Assembly (NCBI GenBank): GCA_004352715.1
Contig: SCFE01000104.1
Span: 990,614-1,054,613, forward strand
Length of the DNA: 64,000 nucleotides
Origin: Hofstenia miamia
Lineage: Eukaryota > Xenacoelomorpha > Acoela
Reading direction: 5' to 3'
The translations under genes and the position numbers were made by a program. Positions within the stretch are counted from its first letter, which is position 1. Every line of letters begins with the position of its first letter. This document shows positions 22,745 through 35,480 of this stretch, one piece after another. A model generated the notes under the pieces. That model did no database searches. It was not told the origin of the DNA and saw only the letters and a program-made list of their open reading frames with translations.

Positions 22745-23744
22745 NNNNNNNNNNNNNNNNNNNNNNNNNNNNNNNNNNNNNNNNNNNNNNNNNNNNNNNN
22801 NNNNNNNNNNNNNNNNNNNNNNNNNNNNNNNNNNNNNNNNNNNNNNNNNNNNNNNNNNNNNNNNNNNNNNNNNNNNNNNNNNNNNNNNNNNNNNNNNNNN
22901 NNNNNNNNNNNNNNNNNNNNNNNNNNNNNNNNNNNNNNNNNNNNNNNNNNNNNNNNNNNNNNNNNNNNNNNNNNNNNNNNNNNNNNNNNNNNNNNNNNNN
23001 NNNNNNNNNNNNNNNNNNNNNNNNNNNNNNNNNNNNNNNNNNNNNNNNNNNNNNNNNNNNNNNNNNNNNNNNNNNNNNNNNNNNNNNNNNNNNNNNNNNN
23101 NNNNNNNNNNNNNNNNNNNNNNNNNNNNNNNNNNNNNNNNNNNNNNNNNNNNNNNNNNNNNNNNNNNNNNNNNNNNNNNNNNNNNNNNNNNNNNNNNNNN
23201 NNNNNNNNNNNNNNNNNNNNNNNNNNNNNNNNNNNNNNNNNNNNNNNNNNNNNNNNNNNNNNNNNNNNNNNNNNNNNNNNNNNNNNNNNNNNNNNNNNNN
23301 NNNNNNNNNNNNNNNNNNNNNNNNNNNNNNNNNNNNNNNNNNNNNNNNNNNNNNNNNNNNNNNNNNNNNNNNNNNNNNNNNNNNNNNNNNNNNNNNNNNN
23401 NNNNNNNNNNNNNNNNNNNNNNNNNNNNNNNNNNNNNNNNNNNNNNNNNNNNNNNNNNNNNNNNNNNNNNNNNNNNNNNNNNNNNNNNNNNNNNNNNNNN
23501 NNNNNNNNNNNNNNNNNNNNNNNNNNNNNNNNNNNNNNNNNNNNNNNNNNNNNNNNNNNNNNNNNNNNNNNNNNNNNNNNNNNNNNNNNNNNNNNNNNNN
23601 NNNNNNNNNNNNNNNNNNNNNNNNNNNNNNNNNNNNNNNNNNNNNNNNNNNNNNNNNNNNNNNNNNNNNNNNNNNNNNNNNNNNNNNNNNNNNNNNNNNN
23701 NNNNNNNNNNNNNNNNNNNNNNNNNNNNNNNNNNNNNNNNNNNN
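22745..23744. other. Assembly gap, 1,000 N
   Basis: Default-size gap between two copies of the same pol region. Confidence 0.97.
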
Positions 23745-24138
23745 TACCTTGAGTCTGGCTTTATGTAACAAATCCAAGGTTCGACCAAGCTTATCTAGGT
23801 GTTCCTCAAAGGTGTTGCTTGCGACCAAAATGTCATCAATATACGCCAAAATTCCGGGCTCAAGAAGGTTCACACCATCTTTGAGAACTTTAGTAACGTA
23901 TCTTTGGAAAGTAGCTGGCGCATTGCATAGGCCAAAGGCCATATACTTCCATTCGTATAGCCTGTAAGGGGTTATGAAAGCAGTCTTTGAGATGTCCGAA
24001 GGGCGCATCAGTACCTGCCAGTAGGCTTTACATAAGTCTAGACACGAGAAGAATTTATATTTACTAGCATCAGCTTTACATAAGTCTAGACACGAGAAGA
24101 ATTTATATTTACTAGCATCATAGAGGAGATCTTCTATC
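23745..24138 (-). pseudogene. Gypsy pol fragment, copy B, catalytic reverse transcriptase part
   Basis: Near-identical to copy A over the YIDD region. It carries an exact tandem duplication of 48 bases (24025-24072 and 24073-24120), adding 16 residues in frame so that SKYKFFSCLDLCKA is read twice just before the YWQ motif. This lies in the first catalytic Asp block of the reverse transcriptase. The duplication may be real or an assembly stutter next to the gap at 24139. Confidence 0.85.
24025..24120 (-). repeat. 48-bp tandem duplication inside reverse transcriptase
   Basis: Two exact 48-base copies, in frame, from GCTTTACATAAG to TACTAGCATCA on the plus strand. Confidence 0.92.
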
Positions 24139-24230
24139 NNNNNNNNNNNNNNNNNNNNNNNNNNNNNNNNNNNNNNNNNNNNNNNNNNNNNNNNNNNNNN
24201 NNNNNNNNNNNNNNNNNNNNNNNNNNNNNN

Positions 24231-24833
24231 CATCAGTACCTGCCAGTAGGGTTTACATAAGTCTAGACACGAGAAGAATTTATATTTACTAGCATCATAA
24301 AGGAGATCTTCTATCCATGGCAGGGGATACGCGTCTTTAATTGTGATATCATTTAACTTACGAAAGTCGATACACAGTCAATACTTCTCGCCTTGTCGAA
24401 TAAACACAGTGGGAGCAGCATAAGGGCTGTTGCTTCCTTGTATTATTCCGCTTTCAATTAGGTCACTCAAGATCTTCTCGTATTGGGTTTTAAGTTTTCT
24501 GGTACACGGCGTACCGGCAGCCAGATTGGACGATCGTGTTTGAGTTTGATAGTGTGCTCCTCACCTAAGGCTTGACCGACACTAATGGTGCCGTAGTTAA
24601 AGACATCGTGCTTACTATAAAGCAAGGATACTAGAGATTTTCTTTCCTTTTGAGTTAAGTGCGGATGGGAATTCTCAGTGACTGTTGGTACTTGTACCAG
24701 ACTTGCGGGAGCTGTCAAATTGTGCACAGCAGTGCATATTGGTAGACAAGTAATTGGAATATTTTCGACTTTCACCGGCACTCCTATTAATTGTAATTGC
24801 GACACTCCAATCTTGACCATGGAAGTCGACCCA
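24231..24833 (-). pseudogene. Gypsy pol fragment, copy B, N-terminal part
   Basis: Covers the same segment as the right half of copy A (about 21857-22460), with roughly 95% identity by eye and a frame break near 24486 where a base pair is missing in the PEYEK codon run. 24139-24230 is a 92-N gap whose flanks overlap in sequence (CATCAGTACCTGCCAGTAGG also occurs at 24006), so both fragments could be overlapping pieces of one copy or of two. Confidence 0.8.
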
Positions 24834-25833
24834 NNNNNNNNNNNNNNNNNNNNNNNNNNNNNNNNNNNNNNNNNNNNNNNNNNNNNNNNNNNNNNNNNNN
24901 NNNNNNNNNNNNNNNNNNNNNNNNNNNNNNNNNNNNNNNNNNNNNNNNNNNNNNNNNNNNNNNNNNNNNNNNNNNNNNNNNNNNNNNNNNNNNNNNNNNN
25001 NNNNNNNNNNNNNNNNNNNNNNNNNNNNNNNNNNNNNNNNNNNNNNNNNNNNNNNNNNNNNNNNNNNNNNNNNNNNNNNNNNNNNNNNNNNNNNNNNNNN
25101 NNNNNNNNNNNNNNNNNNNNNNNNNNNNNNNNNNNNNNNNNNNNNNNNNNNNNNNNNNNNNNNNNNNNNNNNNNNNNNNNNNNNNNNNNNNNNNNNNNNN
25201 NNNNNNNNNNNNNNNNNNNNNNNNNNNNNNNNNNNNNNNNNNNNNNNNNNNNNNNNNNNNNNNNNNNNNNNNNNNNNNNNNNNNNNNNNNNNNNNNNNNN
25301 NNNNNNNNNNNNNNNNNNNNNNNNNNNNNNNNNNNNNNNNNNNNNNNNNNNNNNNNNNNNNNNNNNNNNNNNNNNNNNNNNNNNNNNNNNNNNNNNNNNN
25401 NNNNNNNNNNNNNNNNNNNNNNNNNNNNNNNNNNNNNNNNNNNNNNNNNNNNNNNNNNNNNNNNNNNNNNNNNNNNNNNNNNNNNNNNNNNNNNNNNNNN
25501 NNNNNNNNNNNNNNNNNNNNNNNNNNNNNNNNNNNNNNNNNNNNNNNNNNNNNNNNNNNNNNNNNNNNNNNNNNNNNNNNNNNNNNNNNNNNNNNNNNNN
25601 NNNNNNNNNNNNNNNNNNNNNNNNNNNNNNNNNNNNNNNNNNNNNNNNNNNNNNNNNNNNNNNNNNNNNNNNNNNNNNNNNNNNNNNNNNNNNNNNNNNN
25701 NNNNNNNNNNNNNNNNNNNNNNNNNNNNNNNNNNNNNNNNNNNNNNNNNNNNNNNNNNNNNNNNNNNNNNNNNNNNNNNNNNNNNNNNNNNNNNNNNNNN
25801 NNNNNNNNNNNNNNNNNNNNNNNNNNNNNNNNN
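24834..25833. other. Assembly gap, 1,000 N
   Basis: Default-size gap before the Helitron-type array. Confidence 0.97.
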
Positions 25834-27284
25834 TGTTTATATTTTCTATACATTTCTATAGAAAGTAAATATTTTAGCTTATCCAAAAGTTAAAATCGAA
25901 CTTCATACTGATTCACTTATATTTTATTTTAGAAAACTAATTACATATTAAGCAAAAACAGCATTAATACTCTACTAGCATACTATGTATGCAGATAAAT
26001 GATCAAATGAAAATGACGCGTGATTGTAATATTTCATTTTAATTCTTCTGCATATACTGTGCTATTAGATATTTAAAAAATATATTTATGGCATGTAGTA
26101 ATCAGTAATATGTTAATTAGTATATTAATACCTAAATTTATAATAAATAATAAAACTTAGATAAAGATAATTGTTACAAATAATACTTTTTATTTTTGTT
26201 AGTTTTGCGAAAGTGCGAAATTTGTAGGTTTATTGCTTATTTCGAAAAATGTTACTATCGCGCAGTGATAGTTAATATAGATATAGAAAGAGGAGATCAT
26301 TAGCCATCGAATGCAAAAAAAATTGTTAAAATCTGTAAAGAATTGACAGAGAAATTCCATGTTAAACATTTGCTAAACTTTTGCGAAATTCATTTTAAAA
26401 GTTTACCCGCACTTCTAGCACCGCCTATGTGCATATATGCGAGTTTTTCTGAATTGCCGCATGATATACGTTAAGACAATTATATTAATACAAAAATTCC
26501 GAACATTTGATTGAAATTATCAGTGTAAAATCCAATAACTTACAATGACCCACACTTGGCCCCAGAGCCTAAATTTCTGGGCTTTTCAAAGTTGTTGTAA
26601 TATGTACATGTGCGTCAATATATTTCATATTGGCATGCTTTGGAAGCATTGCAAATGTTTAAATAATGAAAGAGATATATTGAATTTTGTATTTTAAAAG
26701 TTTTTGCGCCACTTTGCCAAAAGTTTTGAGAAAGTTTGAAAATTTTTAATTTGTTATTGTAGATTGAGGTCTTCCGAAGGTGTTGCAATGGGTTTAGACC
26801 TCAAAGCTGCCATAGCCATTGCAAATAAATTCAAACAAAAATGGAATCAATTAAGACAGTTATAGTGTGGAAACACTGGATGCCTATTTCAGGCTTTCCA
26901 AAAGCCTTTTTTCAATTCTGACTTTATATTCTTTTAGAACTTACAAATCTAAGGTCGCTAGTAAAAAGAAAATTGAAAATCGGCCCATTCTAGCCAGAGA
27001 TTTTGAAGGCGAATTTTTCACAGTCAAGTGATGACGTAATGGCTTCAAACTGACCCAATTGGAGGGCCCAGTAGACCCCCTCAAAGTGAATAGCATCCTT
27101 AGCAAATTTAATAGGTTTCCTAAAAAGGGTCAAAGTATACATGTGCAAAAAATAAAAAAAATTCAACACCTTTTGCAAAATCTGTCCGGGAACCCCCCCT
27201 TTTATCGGAAACCGACAAAACAGCGTCTAGGATGTTCGCCTAGCGGCTCACATAGTAATTATGCGTAGATGCGCGTCCACCCAG
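25834..27284 (-). mobile_element. Array unit 13: head plus truncated body
   Basis: Head 26207-27284 (1,078 bp) followed leftward by about 370 bp of body up to the gap. The head has the two hairpins ahead of a T6 run, as in all copies. Its first base has a neighbour change in the GCGCG(T/C)CCACCCAG start sequence. The type of its own tail is unknown because the gap cuts it. Confidence 0.75.
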
Positions 27285-29282
27285 ACTGCACGGCCTTGCG
27301 TGTACCCTTCTCTGTATTTATTTTGTTTATTTTGTTTTCTTGTCTTTCAAAGGAAAATTTCATTTGACATTGAAGAGCCAATGGCATTGATTAGAACAAT
27401 TTGTGTTGCTGTAGCTACGATAGAAATCCATTTTGCACAGCTATATTTCTGCAGCAATTCATTCTGAAAATATTGTATTATGTATTGCTAAGCATATTGT
27501 GTAATGCTATTATAAACACTTGTAAATTCAATCTTATATTTATAATGAATATTACATCTCACATGCAATTTGGTGTTATGAATACATACCATTTTTAAAT
27601 TTCTAATTGTTTTATCAATTCCTAATATTAAATAATAAAATTATAATATAAAACTCTTAGGTATCCTGTTAAATTCTACAGATGATGTATCTTTGATTTG
27701 GTCAAATTGGTCTTTCAATTGTTTATTGTATGCGACCTTTTTTCATCTGATTCCCTCAGGATGGAGGGATCAGAAGAAAAAAGGTTGAATGTTTCTATTT
27801 TTGAATGCAAATAACTAACTTTGAAATGGCAAACTTTTCAAACTATTTTTTAAGCAATATTTCAATATTAATTTAAAAATATTTTAGTTTGTCTGCCTAA
27901 TAAGAATCGAATCTTATACATAATATTATATACTTCTGTTATTAACTAGTTGTATATCATGCTCAAATAGCCTAAACACTATATTAGCTGTTTGAGTATA
28001 GAGAATATTGGACACATTATAATAACATGCGATTGTAATATTTCACACTAAATCTTCTGCAATGGTTATACATGAAGACAAATTTTACTCACATCTATTA
28101 ATAATTAATATGTTACTTAGTATAGGAATGACATAATTTATAAAATATTATAAATTTTACTAAAATATATTTCTTATATATTATATAATTCAATTTTCAC
28201 AACTTGCGAAAGTGCGAAAATTATAGGTTTATTGCCTATTTCGAAAAATGTTACTATCGCGCAGTAATAGTTAATATAGATATAGAAAGAGGAGATCATT
28301 AGCAATCGAATGCAAATAAAATTATTAAAATCGGTAAAGAATTGACAGAGAAATTCCATGTTAAATATTGACTAAACTTTTGCGAAATTCATTTTAAAAG
28401 TTTACCCGCAATTCTAGCCCCGCCTATGTGCATATATACGATTTTTTCTGAATTGTCGCATGATATACGTTAAGACAATTATATTAATACAAAAATTCCG
28501 AAAATTTAATTGAATGCATCAGTGTAAAATCCAATAAATTACAATGACCCACACTTGGCCCCAGAGCCTGAAATTCTGGGCTTTCCAAAGTTGTTGTTAT
28601 ATGTACATGTGCGTCAATGTATTTCATATTGGAATGCTTTGGAAGCATTTTAAAAGCTTAAATAATAAAAGAGATATATTGAATTTTGTATTTTAAAAGT
28701 TTTTGCGCCAGTTTGCCAAAAGTTTTGAGAAAGTTTGAAAACTTTTAATTTGTTATTGTAGATTGAGGTCTTCCGAAGGTGTTGTCATTGGTTTAGACTT
28801 AAAAGCTACCATAGCCATTGCAAATAAATTCAAACAAAAATGGAATCAATTAAGACAGTTATAGTGTGGAAACACTGGATGCCTATTTTGGGCTTTCCAA
28901 AAGCCTTTTTTCAATTCTGACTTTATATTCTTTTAGAACTTACAAATCTAAGGTCGCTAGTAAAAAGAAAATTGAAAATCGGCCCATTCTAGCCAGAGAT
29001 TTTGAAGGCGAATTTTTCACAGTCAAGTGATGACGTAATGGCTTCAAACTGACCCAATTGGAGCGCCCAGTAGACCCCCTCAAAGTGAATAGCATCCTTA
29101 GCAAATTTAATAGGTTGCCTAAAAAGGGTCAAAGTATACATGTGCAAAAAATAAAAAAAATTCAACACCTTTTGCAAAATCTGTCCAGAGCCCCCCCTAG
29201 TTGTGACAACCGTTAAAACAGCGTCTAGGATGTTCGCCTAACGGCTCACATAGTAATTATGCGATGAAGCGCGCCCACCAAG
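27285..29282 (-). mobile_element. Array unit 12: long-class non-coding unit, tail A
   Basis: 1,998 bp: head 28206-29282, body 27285-28205. The body holds the long-class hairpin at 27736-27784 (CCCTC/GAGGG tip). Its terminal hairpin, next to the preceding head, is the CACG...CGTG type (tail A). No coding frame. Confidence 0.75.
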
Positions 29283-31221
29283 CTCTTGCTTCGCCGGGTT
29301 GTGTTTGGTATATGTTATGTTGTCTTGTCTTTCAAACGAAAATTTCATTTGAAATTCAACAGCCAATGGCATTGATTCATATGATTTGTGTTGCTGTAGC
29401 TACGATAGAAATCAAATCTACGCAGCTATATTTCTGCAGCAATGGATTCTGAAATATTTTTCTAATGTATTGTTGAACATATTGTGGAATGCTACTATAA
29501 ACAAATGGTTAAATTCAAACTTATATTGATAATGAGTATTATATCTTAATAAGGTGTTATTAAAACATAGAAACTTCTAATTTCTAATTGTTTTATCAAT
29601 TTCTAATATTAATTTTTGTATTTGTATTAAATAACCCTTTGCTATCCTATTGCAATCTGCAAATGATGTATCTTCATTCTATATAAAGTTGGTTTTAATT
29701 TTTTGATGTATGTGACCTTTTTTCATCTGATTCCTCCCAGGATGGGGAGGTATCAGAAGAAAAAAGCTCGAATGTTTATATTTTCTATAGAAAGTAAATA
29801 GCTTTGAATATTTTATCTTATCTCCCAGTTAAAATCGATCTTCATACTGATTCACTTATGTTTTTTTTGTTTAACTAATTATATATTATCCACAAACAGC
29901 ATTAATACCCTACTAGCATCCTGTGTATGTAGAAAAATGATTTCATGATAATGACGCGTGATTGTAATATTTCGTTCTAATTCTTCTGCTTATACTGTGC
30001 TATTAGATATTTTAAAACATATTTAATGCATGTAGTGATCAGAAATATGTTAGTTTGTATATTAATGAATAAATTTATAATAAATAATAACACTTAGGTA
30101 AAAATAATTGTTACAAATAATATATTTTATTTTTGTTAGTTTTGTGAAAGTGCGAAATTTGTAGGTTTATTGCTTATTTCCAAAAATTTTATAATCGTAC
30201 AACTAAAATAACTATAGATTTGGAAAGAGGAGATCATTAGCCATCGAATGCAAAAAAAATTATTAAAATCGGTAAAGAATTGACAGAGAAATTCCATGTT
30301 AAACATTGACTAAACTTTCGCGAAATTCATTTTAAAAGTTTACCCGCACTTCTAGCCCCGCCTATGTGCATATATACGATTTTTTCTGCATTGTCGCATA
30401 ATGTACGATAAGGCAATTATATTAATACAAAAATTCCGAAAATTTAATTGAATGCATCAGTGTAAAATCCAATAAATTACAATGACCCACACTTGGCCCC
30501 AGAGCCTGAAATTCTGGGCTTTCCAAAGTTGTTGTTATATGTACATGTGCGTCAAATTATTTCATATTGGAATGCTTTTGAAGCATTTTAAAAGCTTAAA
30601 TAATAAAAGAGTTATATTGAATTTTGTGTTTTAAAAGTTTTTGCGCCAGTTTGCCAAAAGTTTTGAGAAAGTTTGAAAACTTTTAATTTGTTATTGTAGA
30701 TTGAGGTCTTCCGAAGGTGTTGTCATTGGTTTAGACTTCAAAGCTACCATAGCCATTGCAAATAAATTCAAACAAAAATGGAATCAATTAAGACAGTTAT
30801 AGTGTGGAAACACTGGATGCCTATTTTGGGCTTTCCAAAAGCCTTTTTTCAATTCTGACTTTATATTCTTTTAGAACTTACAAATCTAAGGTCGCTAGTA
30901 AAAAGAAAATTGAAAATCGGCCCATTCTAGCCAGAGATTTTGAAGGCGAATTTTTCACAGTCAAGTGATGACGTAATGGCTTCAAACTGACCCAATTGGA
31001 GGGCCCAGTAGACCCCCTCAAAGTGAATAGCATCCTTAGCAAATTTAATAGGTTGCCTAAAAAGGGTCAAAGTATACATGTGCAAAAAATAAAAAAAATT
31101 CAACACCTTTTGCAAAATCTGTCCGGGAGCCCCCCCTAGTTGTGACAACCGATAAAACAGCGTCTAGGATGTTCGCCTAGCGGCTCACATAGTAATTATG
31201 CGTAGAAGCGCGCCCACCCAG
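29283..31221 (-). mobile_element. Array unit 11: short-class non-coding unit, tail B
   Basis: 1,939 bp: head 30144-31221, body 29283-30143, short-class hairpin at 29716-29766 (CCTCCC/GGGAGG tip). The terminal region has the CTTGCTTCGCCGGGTTG sequence (tail B). The preceding junction reads CCACCAAG instead of CCACCCAG. Confidence 0.75.
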
Positions 31222-31984
31222 TACTCCAACGTGAACGTTGGTTTGGGTTTGGTATTGTATGCTAGTCTTTCTTTAAAAATTTCATTTTAAATTCAACAGC
31301 CAATTGCATTGATGATATGATTTGTGTTGATGTAGCTACGATAGAAATCAAATTTACGCAGATATATTTCTGCCACAGTTGATGCAATGAAACCACTATA
31401 TTTGTCGAATCAAAATTTCTGCCGCATTCAAATTTATAAAATTCATGTTTGCACTGATTTAAAACAATTGTGTATCTATACATTGATTGTTCCTATGTTT
31501 CCAGATTTTTTAAATTAATTATAATTATAGTTAATGTTTTTATTAAACATTACTTAGGTTTATTGATGAAAACAATTCCGACATTTCATTAACTAATTAA
31601 TTTAGAGATGGTTTTTGAAAAGAAATTCTCAATGCAAATCTAATTGACATTTCAAAAATTAAAGCATAATGCAATAAAAAGTTGCATTAAATAAAGAGAG
31701 AATTTGAAATTTTAATTGTGGAATCCATGCGGTGATTTGTTATTTTAATTTAATGCTTCTAACAATTGAAATTATCAAAATCATTTTACAAGTAGGCACA
31801 ATTTTAATATACATATATGCAGGAATTATGAAAACTAGAAATCCTAATTTGTGCTTATTCATCAATATCAATTTGAAATAATTTTTTGTTTTAATACATT
31901 TAAGTAAGTAATAATATGTAAATTGTTACATACATATTTGTTTAAAGATGAAAAGCATATATTTACAAAAATTTACAAACGTTC

Positions 31985-32314
31985 TTAAAATCTAGTTTCT
32001 ACACTAGGTTCAATTATTGCTGCGTTCACTATTTCAACTGCAGTAGCTTTAAGTTTAAGGTTTTCTAAGTTTTCAGGGATGACATTTGGGGTAATTGATG
32101 CAATGTGTACATCGTGGACGTCAAGCACTTCACCATCGGGATTTTCAGAGCATTTTATCCACCCAACAATGTTCCAAAGGCTCACTTTTTCATTAATTGT
32201 ATTTATTGTGTTTCGTAGATCAATAATATCTATAATAGCATTTGGCAGTGCTAAAAGATCTTCATTTATTATTAATTTTGAAAAGGCAAATGACTGAAAA
32301 TATGTTTGCGATAA
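31985..32314 (-). pseudogene. Helitron Rep-helicase C-terminal region, copy 1
   Basis: An open frame of about 108 residues ending at TAG near 31990, with INEKVSLWNIVGWIKCSENPD. It is near-identical to 38151-38433 and aligns by pattern with the last 60 residues of the 2,300-residue protein (MVKVWAVYCFISGFGTMDS), where hydrophobic and Trp positions coincide. It is therefore the end of the same ORF. Function unknown. Confidence 0.7.
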
Positions 32315-32334
32315 NNNNNNNNNNNNNNNNNNNN
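32315..32334. other. Assembly gap, 20 N
   Basis: Short gap exactly between the N-terminal and C-terminal coding parts. The missing core should be about 5 kb in an intact element. Confidence 0.95.
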
Positions 32335-33388
32335 ACAAAGCCCTCAGTTCTACCACCGTCGCAATGGCGGCACATAAGGATGCATAGACCTTTGTTTTTA
32401 ATTACTGCAACACATGGCCCTACACGAAATTCATTTAAAAATTTCTTTTCAGCTAAAAAGTCCGGACGAATACCAACTAAAGCATTTTTAATTTTTCCAA
32501 ACTCTGGTAAGCCAAAGCAGTGATTTTTTAGAAAAACAATAAATTCTACAGCTCCACACATTTCCACGAACTCATTACATCCATATGGACAACGCACTGA
32601 ACATGTCGGATTGGCATTTAGCCATTTCATTAAATTTACTAGCACGCCATCTTTGATAATTTTATTGCCCTCAATGATGTTATTAGTTTCGTCCTTAAAG
32701 TATGGTACAGGATCTGTCAAATTAAAATTTGAAAAATCACAATTAAATTTCGAAATCATGGGTAACCATGATAGCCTTAGTGTGCTTGGCAAGCAAGCCC
32801 AGAATTCTTTGGGGTCGGAAATAGACTTTTTTAAAACAAAACAAATGAATGAAGGCCATCCATGTTGCCAATTACTTTCACATTTATTTGAAAGGTATTT
32901 TTTGCAAGAACTGCATAAAAACAAATTCGACATAACATGACTGTCACTCAATATTCGAGAAGTTAATAAACAAAATTTTTTATTAAATAAATGACATGTA
33001 TTACAGTTTTGTAAATGTAGAGGATAATGAGGCGTTTCAACACGTAAGCAATTGTGACAATAATCAATTCTTGAAATATTAACTAGAAAAGCATTTTCAA
33101 TATTATTTTCTGTAGTACAGTTTGAATTATCACTTTGAATAGGAAAATGAGTAAATTCTTCATCACTATGAGCGAATATATTTTCATTTGAAATGTAACT
33201 ACAACTGGGTTGATCAAAGTCGTTCACATTTGCTATATTTTGCCTGTTGCAAGTACTGTCATTAACTGCATCTACATTAGCGTAATTCAAGTTTATATCA
33301 TTAGAAGTATAGCTGCAACTAGGTAGCTCCAATTCATTTAAAATATTTCTGTTTTCTGCATTTGAAATATTTGCATTAAGACAGGATA
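32335..33388 (-). pseudogene. Helitron Rep-helicase N-terminal region, copy 1
   Basis: About 350 residues nearly identical to 39526-40604. It includes a Cys-pair region (CHNCLRVE...CNTCHLF, LFLCSSCKKYL), GWPSFICFVL, FWACLPSTLRLSW, VRCPYGCNEFVEMCG and CRHCDGGR. The large Helitron protein at 56821-63723 has the same order of blocks, so this is the N-terminal region of the same protein family. It begins inside a chimeric junction (TTTATCCTG fused to head sequence at about 33389), has lost its ATG, and ends at the 20-N gap. Confidence 0.85.
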
Positions 33389-33539
33389 AAGTATACATGT
33401 GCAAAAAATTAAAAAAATTCAGCACCTTTTTCAAAAGTTTGTCCAGAGCCACCCCTTCTAAAGTAAACCGATAAAACAGCGTCTAGATGTTCGCCTAACG
33501 GCTCCTTTAATGAAGCTTTTAGAAGCGCGCCCACCCAGC

Positions 33540-35480
33540 CTTTGTTTGCCGTTTTCTAATTTTTTTTCTTTTAGGCATTCTTGAGAACAATTTCAAAAAG
33601 GGATTGTTAAATTGATATTTAAGAGCCAATTGCATGAATACATATCTTGTTGCTGTAGCTACGATAGTAATTGAATTTACGCAGCTATATTTCTGCAGCA
33701 ATTGATTCTGATAGTATGTTGTATTATGTATTGTTGAACATATTTTGAAATGCTACTATAAACAAATTGTTAACTTCAAACTTATATTGATACTGAGTAC
33801 TATATCTTCATAAGGTATTATTTATACATAGAATTTTCCAATTTCTAATTGTTTTATCAATTTCAAATATTATTATAATTATATTAAATAACCCTTTGCT
33901 ATCCTATTACAATCTGCAAATGATGTATCTTCATTCTATATAAAGTTGGTTTTAATTTTTTGATATATGTGACCTTTTTTCATCTGATTCCTCCCATTAT
34001 TGGGAGGTATCAGAAGAAAAAAGCTTGAATGTTTATATTTTCTATTGAAAGTAAACTACTTTGAATATTTTATCTTATCTCCCTGCTAAAGTCTAATTTC
34101 ATATCTATTCACATATATTTTATTTTGGAAAACTAATTATATATTACGCAAAAGCCGCATAAATACCCTACTGGCATCCTGTGTATGCAGAAAAATGATC
34201 AAATGAAAATGACGCGTGATTGTAATATTTCTTTTTAATTCTTCTGTTTATGCTGTGCTATTAGGTATTTTAAACCATATTTAGTGCATGTAGAGATCAG
34301 TAAATATGTTAGTTTGTATATTAATGATTAAAATTATAATAAATAATAACACTTAGGTAAAAATAATTGTTACAAATAATATATTTTATTTTTGTTAGTT
34401 TTGCGAAAGTGCGAAATTTGTAGGTTTATTGCTTATTTCGAAAAATGTTATTATCGCACAGCAACAGTTAATATAGATTTAGAAAGAGGAGATCATTAGC
34501 CATCGAATGCAAAAAAAATAATTAAAATCCGTAAAGAATTGACAGAGAAATTCCATGTTAAACATTGACTAAACTTTCGCGAAATTCATTTTAAAAGTTT
34601 ACCCGCACTTCTAGCCCCGCCTATGTGCATATATACGATTTTTTCTGAATTGTCGCATGATATACGATAAGACAATTATATTAATACAAAAATTCCGAAT
34701 ATTTGATTGAATGCATCAGTGTAAAATCCAATAAATTACTATGACCCACACTTGGCCCCAGAGCCTGAAATTCTGGGCTTTCCAAAGTTGTTGTTATATG
34801 TACATGTGCGTCAATGTATTTCATATTGGAATGCTTTGGAAGCATTTCAAAAGCTTAAATACTGACAGAGATATATTGAATTTTGTATTTTAAAAGTTTT
34901 TGCGCCACTTTGCCAAAAGTTTTGAGAAAGTTTGAAAACTTTTAATTTGTTATTGTAGATTGAGGTCTTCCGAAGGTGTTGTCATTGGTTTAGACTTCAA
35001 AGCTGCCATAGCCATTGCAAATAAATTCAAACAAAAATGGAATCAATTAAGACAGTTATAGTGTGGAAACACTGGATGCCTATTTCAGGCTTTCCAAAAG
35101 CCTTTTTTCAATTCTGACTTTATATTCTTTTAGAACTTACAAATCTAAGGTCGCTAGTAAAAAGAAAATTGAAAATCGGCCCATTCTAGCCAGAGATTTT
35201 GAAGGCGAATTTTTCACAGTCAAGTGATGACGTAATGGCTTCAAACTGACCCAATTGGAGGGCCCAGTAGACCCCCTCAAAGTGAATAGCGTCCTTAGCA
35301 AATTTAATAGGTTGCCTAAAAAGGGTCAAAGTATACATGTGCAAAAAATTAAAAAAATCGTACGACTATTCCAAAAGTTAGTCCAGAGCCCCCCCTAGTT
35401 GTGACAACCGTTAAAACAGCGTCTAGGATGTTCGCCTAACGGCTCACATAGTAAATATGCGTAGAAGCGCGCCCACCCAG
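33540..35480 (-). mobile_element. Array unit 9: short-class unit with chimeric tail
   Basis: 1,941 bp: head 34403-35480, body 33540-34402, hairpin 33974-34023 with a six-base loop change (ATTATT instead of AGGATG) and an intact CCTCCC/GGGAGG stem. About 60 bases at its tail end (33548-33609) are Helitron leader and ORF-start sequence (MPKRKKIRK codons) in place of the normal tail. Confidence 0.72.

Larger units (their letters stand above)
31222..33539 (-). mobile_element. Array unit 10: patchwork unit with coding Helitron pieces, tail C
   Basis: Reading leftward: a head-start piece (about 33389-33539) interleaved with Helitron ORF-start sequence, then the N-terminal coding part (32335-33388), a 20-N gap, the C-terminal coding part (31985-32314), a 3' non-coding region (31222-31984), and a terminal hairpin CCAACGT-GA-ACGTTGG near 31226-31241 beside the next head. 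Only about 150 bp of head remains and the Rep and helicase core is missing, by deletion or through the gap. Confidence 0.7.

Noticed and set aside
27736-27784. Body hairpin as a hammerhead ribozyme
   Set aside because: CTGAT is present but the CUGAUGA and GAAA core arrangement and three-way stems are not; it is a simple long hairpin.
31985-32314. C-terminal Helitron region as an RPA-type OB-fold protein
   Set aside because: Some Helitrons carry RPA-like proteins and the hydrophobic pattern is vaguely suggestive, but no diagnostic motif is visible; it is better explained as the end of the Rep-helicase ORF.
32611-32940. Plus-strand 109-codon frame, repeated at 39825-40154
   Set aside because: Antisense shadow of the Helitron N-terminal coding region.
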